This document shows, piece after piece, positions 8,218-14,103 of a DNA stretch of 32,239 nucleotides. The notes under the pieces were generated by a model. It was not told the DNA's origin and made no database searches. It saw only the letters and a list, made by a program, of their open reading frames with translations. Origin of the DNA: Planctomycetia bacterium (GTDB lineage: Bacteria > Planctomycetota > Planctomycetia > Pirellulales > JALHLM01); assembly GCA_034440135.1 (NCBI GenBank), contig JAWXBP010000248.1, forward strand, positions 1-32,239. The letters are read 5' to 3'. A program made the translations under genes and the position numbers. How positions within the stretch are numbered: position 1 is the stretch's first letter; each line of letters begins with the position of its first letter.

Positions 8218-9962
8218 CGATTCAACTCCTGGGGATTCCGAAAAGTGATGGCGGAAGTTTCGAGGGAATGCACGGCGCTGGCGTCATGCTCGGCAATCGG
8301 CCTAGCGCCGAAAAACAATTTGGATTCAAGCAGCTCCGGTTCCAGATGCACCGCGAGTTCCAATGACGCTCGCTTCGTGGTGATCAGCGGCAACTCGTGG
8401 AGGAACGGAATGAACTGCGTTACCGCGCCCACGCTCAACACGAAGGCTGTCACTGCGACGCAGCAATAGAAAGTCGCTAGTCGGCGCCGCAGACCCGCGA
8501 ACGGTACGGAGCGCGACGAATCGAGCGTGCGGTTGCCGCGATTGAGCCAGGTCTGCTTGACCGGGTGGAACACGACCCAGACCTTCACGGCGGCCCCTAC
8601 CCATTCCGACGCGACTTGCAACGGGATGTACCAGAGCGAGATTCGCCGGCTGTGTTTCCAGGCCGACGCCACGCGGAACGTGCGTGTCGCCAGTAGCCAC
8701 AGCACATAGCTCGCGGTGATTCCCCAGCGGCCGTGCCAGATGCTCAGCAGCATGCCGGTCGGCCCGATCAGCACCGTCCAAAAAGAAATCTTCTGATCGA
8801 CGCAACAGAGCCAGGGAAAAAGACCGAGTCGTTGAGGACCAAGCGACATCGCACGGCCGGAATTGCGAAGCATATTGCCCGACCAGCGTTTGAGATTGGC
8901 CACGGCGCGATGGAACGGATTTTCGTTCACCGCTTCATAGGTCGTGACCATCGCGTCGGGGACATATAGCGTTTGGTAACCGTTGGCGGAGAGCCAATAC
9001 CAGGAGCTTTTGTCATCCCCGGAGAACATCTGGTATTCGCCGAACAGCCAGTTGTGCAGGTTGTCGCTTTCGATCTGCTCGATGAAGCGCTCGCTGGTGA
9101 CGACGTCGGCGCGGAACACCGAGAAGCGCCCAGTGAGGCAGAGGAGATGTTTCGATAAGGACACCGAACACATGTAGAGATGACGTTGCCCAAAGCGGAG
9201 CTTGATCCATTCCGTGTACCACATGGGGGCTTCAATCACGGCGCACTCGTTCGTCGTGACGGCGCCGACCTTGAGATCGAGCCGGAACATCGGCAGCACC
9301 TTGGCAAAGGCGCCCAGGTCCGGCGCGCTATCGCCGTCCATCAGTACGACCACGCCGTCAGGATCCACGCCCATCGCGGCGATGTGCTTCAAGCCCGAGG
9401 CGATCGCAGGTCGTTTCCCACAGTCGCCGCGCAGCAGCACCAATTCCGGCGCGCCGTTGATAGTCCAGGCGTCCCTTTCTGAATCCACGGCAGTGCGGAA
9501 CTCTCTCTCCACCGCCACGTCGTCCTCCGGCGATCCGGTGACGAACACGAGCCGCGGCGATCGCTTCAAGCCGGTGAGTTGGCCGAATTCTTTGACGACG
9601 GCCCAGATCACCGCCCGAGTAATCGCGGAGCGCTCGCGGTAGGTCGTCGCCAAGACGACAACGTCGGTAACTCCGCCTTGCGCTTGTACGGCACGCCGTG
9701 CGGCGGCTGCCCAGCGGGGATAGACGATGTAGCGGTAGATGATGGCGCGAACGCAATGCAGCAAGCCCCAGCCCCAGCGCCAAATGCCGATCAATCCCAG
9801 AGCGATCCAAAGTCCCGTGGATTGCCGCGACTCAATCTCGGTCTCCAACGTCATCGCAGCGCCCAAGCCGACGCACAGCATGACGATCATCATGCCGCAC
9901 TGGTACTTCCAGTCCGCAATGCGTTCCGGCGGGATCGAATTAGCATCCGGCGTCGGTGACAT
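8214..9962 (-). CDS. alg8: Alg8-like membrane glycosyltransferase family 2 (putative mannuronan synthase)
   Basis: A 582-residue inner-membrane processive glycosyltransferase. Two N-terminal membrane segments (about 22-40 and 50-75) precede a cytoplasmic GT2 domain containing 'VLATTYRER', D209-G-D211 (nucleotide-sugar/metal binding) and G315-D-D317-K in 'QMFSGDDKSSWYWL' (catalytic base region). 'NLKRWSGNMLRN' (R359-W360) corresponds to the (Q/R)xxRW acceptor-gate motif. Further membrane segments follow at about 390-408, 413-428 and 442-465. The LTGRFSVFRA, SGDDKS, TLYVPDA and KRWSGNMLRNSGRA run closely resembles Pseudomonas Alg8, which polymerises GDP-mannuronate while exporting the chain. 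It is about 90 residues longer than Alg8, with an extra C-terminal membrane helix (about 494-516) and tail. It sits between the Alg44-like and algD genes. A different uronan or mannan product is possible. Confidence 0.85.
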   Translation of the reverse strand: MSPTPDANSIPPERIADWKYQCGMMIVMLCVGLGAAMTLETEIESRQSTGLWIALGLIGIWRWGWGLLHCVRAIIYRYIVYPRWAAAARRAVQAQGGVTDVVVLATTYRERSAITRAVIWAVVKEFGQLTGLKRSPRLVFVTGSPEDDVAVEREFRTAVDSERDAWTINGAPELVLLRGDCGKRPAIASGLKHIAAMGVDPDGVVVLMDGDSAPDLGAFAKVLPMFRLDLKVGAVTTNECAVIEAPMWYTEWIKLRFGQRHLYMCSVSLSKHLLCLTGRFSVFRADVVTSERFIEQIESDNLHNWLFGEYQMFSGDDKSSWYWLSANGYQTLYVPDAMVTTYEAVNENPFHRAVANLKRWSGNMLRNSGRAMSLGPQRLGLFPWLCCVDQKISFWTVLIGPTGMLLSIWHGRWGITASYVLWLLATRTFRVASAWKHSRRISLWYIPLQVASEWVGAAVKVWVVFHPVKQTWLNRGNRTLDSSRSVPFAGLRRRLATFYCCVAVTAFVLSVGAVTQFIPFLHELPLITTKRASLELAVHLEPELLESKLFFGARPIAEHDASAVHSLETSAITFRNPQELNR

Positions 9963-10133
9963 TTAAGGGTCTCGTGGTGCGGTGGCGAAGTGCGCGCAGT
10001 TCCAGACAGCGTCAACATTGCCGCACTTTTGCAAGTACAGAACGTGAGCGCGGCAAACCTTGGGATTGCAACACACTCCAAAGGAGTCGCAGGCGGGGCG
10101 CGATCGAGGCGGGCGAAAGCGCTAGGCGGGCGC

Positions 10134-11312
10134 TTACTTTTCAGCTACGCGCGGAGCGGGCTGGAACCAAGCGGATAGGGCCGCGAGTGGCGGCGGTTGA
10201 TCGGTGCCGATGCCGACCATCGCGGAGAGACCCGGCATCAACCGGACGCCTGGCTCGGCGGGCAACATGATTTGCACGGCGACCTTTGAAGTATCAGTCG
10301 CCTGCATCGGTTGACGCGTGTTCGCGGCCGCGCTTTGCAACTCGCCGTCGGAGAGCACGCCAATGGCTTTGACACGTCCTACGATGACGCGTTCTGGATA
10401 GGCTGCGAAACGCACATCCACGGCGCGATCGACTTGCACGTCGTCCAGAGCGGATTCGTCGACCCAGGCTTCCACCCAGAGCCGATCCCCCGTCCAGAGT
10501 GCAACAATCGGATAGCCGACGCGAACGCTAGCACCGGCCTCGGCGAGCCGCTGGGCGACCCAACCGTTTTCCGGAGCGCGAATCACGGTCGAGTCGAGGT
10601 CGGCCTGCGCCGTCGCGAGCTTGGCCTTCGCTACGTTGATTTCTTCGGCCAGCACGCTCAGCCTGGCCACGCGCACTTCAAGGCCCTGGAGCGCCACGCG
10701 ATCGTTGTCGTTGTCGCTCTGCGCGGCGGAGTGCTGGGCCTCGACGGCGAGGTGATTCGCCATCGCGGTTTCGTGTTGCAGGTGAATGTCATCGGATTCG
10801 CTGCGCGATAGCGTCCCCGGGCGGGTGATCCGCGTGATCCGATCGACCTCGTTTCCCCAGCGCTTTACGGCGCTCTGGGCGGCGGTAATATTGGCTTTCG
10901 CCGCTTGGAGTTGCGCGCTTGAGGCGGCCAGCGAGAGCGCCAAGGACTGGCGATCGACTTCGAGCATTTTCCGCTCGTTGTCGAGCGTGTCGGTGGCCCG
11001 CTGCAATTCGGCCTTCGCTTGCTGTAACTGGGCCAGTTGCCATTGATCTTCGAGACGCGCGAGCACGTCTCCTTTGAAGACCCGCTGGTCGGGCTCCACG
11101 TCGACCGTCGCGATGCGACCCTCGATGCGGGCGCCGACTCGCGAAACGACTCCCCGGACGATCGCGTCTCGGGTGACGACATGGTCGTAACGGTAGGCCA
11201 CCCAACTGCCGACCAACCACAACAGCGCGACGCACGCCGTGACCAACAAAAGACTTCTTCTCCACCAACGTCCGTGCTTCCAGCGACCGGATTTCTCCGT
11301 GTTCGACTGCAT
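10134..11312 (-). CDS. HlyD-type membrane-fusion protein, Alg44-like but lacking PilZ
   Basis: A 392-residue protein with a short basic cytoplasmic tail, one membrane helix (about 18-41, SLLLVTACVALLWLVGSWVAY) and a periplasmic HlyD-like part. That part has a barrel-sandwich half ('ARIEGRIATVDVEPDQRV' followed by KGDVLARLED), a coiled coil (about 90-235), the second half ('STVIRAPENGWVAQRLAEAG') and a beta-barrel. Pseudomonas Alg44 has the same periplasmic architecture plus an N-terminal PilZ domain that binds c-di-GMP and is needed for Alg8 activity. Only about 17 residues precede the helix here, so no PilZ can fit. It is the first gene of the alg8-algD-algG set, which supports a polymer synthesis or export role. 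A GGGGG-type ribosome site lies about ten bases before the ATG. It could also be a generic efflux adaptor, but no transporter is adjacent. Confidence 0.75.
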   Translation of the reverse strand: MQSNTEKSGRWKHGRWWRRSLLLVTACVALLWLVGSWVAYRYDHVVTRDAIVRGVVSRVGARIEGRIATVDVEPDQRVFKGDVLARLEDQWQLAQLQQAKAELQRATDTLDNERKMLEVDRQSLALSLAASSAQLQAAKANITAAQSAVKRWGNEVDRITRITRPGTLSRSESDDIHLQHETAMANHLAVEAQHSAAQSDNDNDRVALQGLEVRVARLSVLAEEINVAKAKLATAQADLDSTVIRAPENGWVAQRLAEAGASVRVGYPIVALWTGDRLWVEAWVDESALDDVQVDRAVDVRFAAYPERVIVGRVKAIGVLSDGELQSAAANTRQPMQATDTSKVAVQIMLPAEPGVRLMPGLSAMVGIGTDQPPPLAALSAWFQPAPRVAEK

Positions 11313-11878
11313 AGAGCTGCCCCCTTCTACGCTTGATGTCGACTGCCGCGACGGCCTGCCGAGCAGGTCGAGGCGACGTCAAATTGTAGGAACTGCCGAT
11401 TTCCTCGCTTGTTCGAGAAAGCGCGCAAATCACTCGATGCCATGAGCGCCGCCACGTCCTGCAATGTTCGTTCATCGCGCCCAACGCGCGACCACGGACA
11501 AAGCTCGACAACGAAGCGAACAACTCATGTTCGCCGATGCAGCCGTTCGCAACTTCCGTGCCGCAAGGTTGACGTGAACCGCGCACTTTGACAAATAATG
11601 CCAAAAAACAGCGTGTTTTCCGGGGTGCGCGCTCTATTTTTGATAAAGCGAATTCACGAAATGTTCGTCGCTGGGCAGCGCGCCAGACGTCCGCGTCCAT
11701 TGCGCTAACCCGAAACTAAATCAATTCGACTGAATTGCCATTGCCGATGCACGGCAAATGCGCACAGCGCGAACACGATTTCAGCACGGACCGCTTCTAT
11801 CGAAAATACTTATACCATGCGCGTGTAAGTGACACGGCATCTGGGCGCAATGACACGGCCGTCAAACTGCGCAAACTA
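11313..11878. other. 566-bp non-coding leader region of the alginate-like operon
   Basis: No convincing gene lies here on either strand. The stretch from about 11590 to 11830 is more AT-rich than its surroundings and is the likeliest place for the minus-strand operon promoter. A TATAAG hexamer reads on the minus strand at 11814-11809, without a good -35 partner at standard spacing. A short perfect palindrome (CAATTC GACT GAATTG) lies at 11722-11737 and could be an operator. These sites are weak individually. The unusual length of the gap is the main reason to suspect regulation. Confidence 0.4.
11722..11737. promoter_or_regulatory. Small perfect palindrome in the operon leader
   Basis: CAATTC and GAATTG are exact inverted arms around GACT, in the AT-rich part of the gap upstream of the Alg44-like gene. 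It is a possible operator. Six-base arms are short enough to occur by chance. Confidence 0.25.
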
Positions 11879-13114
11879 TCAGAAGTCGCACTGCACGATG
11901 GAGCAATCGTCGTCCAGCACGCCGGGTCCGTGCAACGCGCCGATATGCGCCAAGAGTTCGTCGAGTGAGTTCGACGTCGCACGATGTTCAGCGACAAATT
12001 CGATCATTTCCGGCAGCGTCCAGGTGCTGCCGTCGAGACATTGAATTTCGAAGGCGCCGTCACTGAAGATGAGCAAGGACGCTGGTTCGCTGAGCTGCGT
12101 AGATACGTTCTCGAAACCCATGTCCATGCCGAAGCCCACCGATGGCCCGGTCGATTCCAACAGAATCGGCGCCGCGGAGCCCATGAATAGCGCCGCTGGC
12201 GGGTGGCCTGCGCCGGCGTGAATCAACGTCCGCGTGCTGGGCCGATAGACGCCATACCAGATCGTAAAATACTTGCCGTCGTGCTTGTCCATATCGAAGG
12301 CCAGGCACAATCCGTCGAGCACTTGCGCGGGATCGCGGAAATCGACATTCGGCAAACTTTGTGAGCCGATCACGTTCATCGCCGAGACCGACATCAGCGA
12401 CGCCCCGACGCCATGCCCGCTGACGTCGAGCAAGTAGAGGCAGAACTGGTCGTCGTCGAGCCAATGATATCCGAAGGAATCTCCGCCCAGCGACAACGAC
12501 GGTACGAACCGCCAGTCGGTGCGGACTGGCCCCTCCGTGAGCGGTTGCGGCAAGAGTGAGCGAACGTAGTTGGCCGCCTGCTCGATCTCGTCGGCGAGTT
12601 GCCGGCGGCTTTCGTCCAAGCGGTGATACGCTTCATTTCGCTCGCGCAGGGCGATATATCCACGGGAGTGGTAGCGAATCCGCGCGATCAGTTCCAGCTT
12701 GTCGGGCAACTTCACGACGTAGTCGTTCGCACCGAGGGCAAACGCCTCGGCCTTCACGGCAGGGTCTTCCTTCGTCGAGAGTACGATCAAAGGCACGTCA
12801 CGGGTGCGCGGATTTGCGCGAAAGAACTTTACGAGTGTCAGCCCGTCGACCTCGGGCATGACGAGGTCTTGCAGGATGACCGTCGGCCCGGTTTCGTTCG
12901 CGCGGCGCAAGGCCTCGGTCGGGTCGGAGCAATAGTGAAACACGATGTCGCGCTCGTCGGCCAGCATGCGTCGGATCGACTCCGCGACGAGCGGCTGGTC
13001 GTCGACCAAAAGCACGGTGACCGGAATGCTGGCGACGGGCGAATCGGACGCCTTCGAGGTATTCAATGGTGCGGCCATAGTGTGCAAGCGATGAGAGTGG
13101 ACGGGCGCCTGCAT
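11879..13114 (-). CDS. Response regulator: WspR-like receiver fused to PP2C/RsbU serine phosphatase
   Basis: A 411-residue soluble regulator. The receiver (about 31-150) has the acidic pair D38/D39, phospho-acceptor D83 in 'VILQDLVMPEVDG', S113/T114 and K135. Its text, including 'VILQDLVMPEVDGLTL', 'VLSTKEDPAVKAEAFALGAN', 'VKLPDKLELIARIRYHSR' and the linker 'GYIALRERNEAYHRLDESRR', is strikingly like the receiver and stalk of Pseudomonas WspR as I remember it. A GGDEF domain should follow. Instead there is a SpoIIE/RsbU-type PPM phosphatase (about 180-411) with metal ligands D212 (LGGDSFGY), D230 (LLDVSGHGVGASL), D352 (FSDGAFE) and D402/D403 (LDDDCSIV). Such phosphatases remove phosphate from Ser/Thr of STAS proteins. 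It is divergent from the chemosensory operon, so the CheA is the likely phospho-donor. An alternative start at 13078 drops twelve residues. Confidence 0.9.
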   Translation of the reverse strand: MQAPVHSHRLHTMAAPLNTSKASDSPVASIPVTVLLVDDQPLVAESIRRMLADERDIVFHYCSDPTEALRRANETGPTVILQDLVMPEVDGLTLVKFFRANPRTRDVPLIVLSTKEDPAVKAEAFALGANDYVVKLPDKLELIARIRYHSRGYIALRERNEAYHRLDESRRQLADEIEQAANYVRSLLPQPLTEGPVRTDWRFVPSLSLGGDSFGYHWLDDDQFCLYLLDVSGHGVGASLMSVSAMNVIGSQSLPNVDFRDPAQVLDGLCLAFDMDKHDGKYFTIWYGVYRPSTRTLIHAGAGHPPAALFMGSAAPILLESTGPSVGFGMDMGFENVSTQLSEPASLLIFSDGAFEIQCLDGSTWTLPEMIEFVAEHRATSNSLDELLAHIGALHGPGVLDDDCSIVQCDF

Positions 13115-13380
13115 TATGCTTGGCGGCGCCCGGCTGAGATAGCGCCAGGGCGGCGCAGCGGCCGCCCGCCGACATCAGACCGTTACAATCGGACCGCGAG
13201 CGATCGGTTTTGGCCCAGGACCGGCGTCGCAAGCCGGAAACGTCCGTCCTGAACAGTGGTGAGGCGGCCCGCGGTAACTACAATGGGAGGTTGCTTCTCC
13301 TTTTCCGCCCGATCTCGGCGATCCCCGAGTTTTGTACGCCGGCGACCAGCCGTGGTGGCTGTTTGCCGCGAAAGTCGACC
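13115..13380. promoter_or_regulatory. Divergent intergenic region between the PP2C regulator and the chemosensory operon
   Basis: This 266-bp gap separates oppositely transcribed genes, so it should hold both promoters. Two TACAAT hexamers, matching a -10 box in five of six positions, read on the plus strand at 13184-13189 and 13279-13284. Neither has a convincing -35 box at normal spacing. No long inverted repeat was seen. The regulatory role is inferred from gene orientation. Confidence 0.4.
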
Positions 13381-14100
13381 ATGGCCATGAATCTCGACGC
13401 CGCGATGTTGGAGATGTTTCGCTCCGAAGTCGAGACGCATATGGCGGCGCTCAGCGAAGGCTTATTGGCGCTCGAAAAGCAGCCGCGGCGGAGCGAGTTG
13501 TTCGAACCCATGATGCGCGCGGCCCATTCCATCAAAGGGGCGGCGAAGATCGTCGGCCTGCCGGCCGCGGTACAGGTAGCGCACGCGATCGAGGATTGTT
13601 TCGTCGCGGTGCGCGAGAACCGCGTTGCCATGAGCAGCGGTTTGGTCGACGTACTGCTGGCCGGAGTTGACTTGCTGGGTCGCGCCGCGGACGTCGACGA
13701 CGCGGGGCAAGTGTCGCTGGCGGAAGGCGATCCGCAGATTCTGCAAGCCGTTTCACGCATCGCCACGGCGATGCGTGAGAATGCCGCGGGCGCGCAGGAC
13801 AATCAAATACAGCAATTGACGTTACGGGCGCCTGCGCAATTGACGGGATCCTGGGCCGCGTCACAACGCGATCGCATTGTCGCGGCGCTCGCTGCAGGTG
13901 GAACTCCGGCGCAATTTGATCTCAGCGACGTAGAGACCATCGACGCGGCCGCCATTGGTTTTCTGGCCCTCGCATCCGGATCAACTCAAGCGCGCGAGTC
14001 AACCAAGTTCACGACTTTTGGAGCGCGCCGCGAACTTGCACAATTGCTCCGCGCCGCGGGATTGAGCCTCGCGCCCCATTCTGCGCCGGGAGGGGCCTAA
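13381..14100 (+). CDS. Hpt-STAS fusion protein of the chemosensory operon
   Basis: A 239-residue soluble protein starting at the ATG at 13381; a second ATG at 13387 is equally plausible. Residues 1-105 form a histidine phosphotransfer helix bundle like the CheA P1 domain, with phospho-site H49 in 'MRAAHSIKGAAKIVGLP'. Residues about 145-233 look like a STAS domain, with 'FDLSDVETIDAAAIGFLALA' matching the usual 'D(S/T)SG.G.L' helix cap. The serine positions are Ala here (A189, A190), so the STAS part cannot be phosphorylated in the usual place. It is followed after three bases by the cheA gene. The role is inferred: it may take phosphate on H49 and bind a partner through STAS, linking the CheA relay to the PP2C branch. 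The STAS call is less certain than the Hpt call. Confidence 0.75.
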   Translation: MAMNLDAAMLEMFRSEVETHMAALSEGLLALEKQPRRSELFEPMMRAAHSIKGAAKIVGLPAAVQVAHAIEDCFVAVRENRVAMSSGLVDVLLAGVDLLGRAADVDDAGQVSLAEGDPQILQAVSRIATAMRENAAGAQDNQIQQLTLRAPAQLTGSWAASQRDRIVAALAAGGTPAQFDLSDVETIDAAAIGFLALASGSTQARESTKFTTFGARRELAQLLRAAGLSLAPHSAPGGA

Positions 14101-14103
14101 CGC

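Noticed and set aside
10789-11700. A 303-codon minus-strand frame across the Alg44-like gene start and the leader
   Set aside because: It is out of frame with the recognisable HlyD-like protein and shows no domain of its own.
11879-13114. Annotation of the response regulator as a diguanylate cyclase because of its WspR-like receiver
   Set aside because: No GGDEF/GGEEF motif is present. The C-terminal half has all the PP2C/RsbU metal-ligand motifs.
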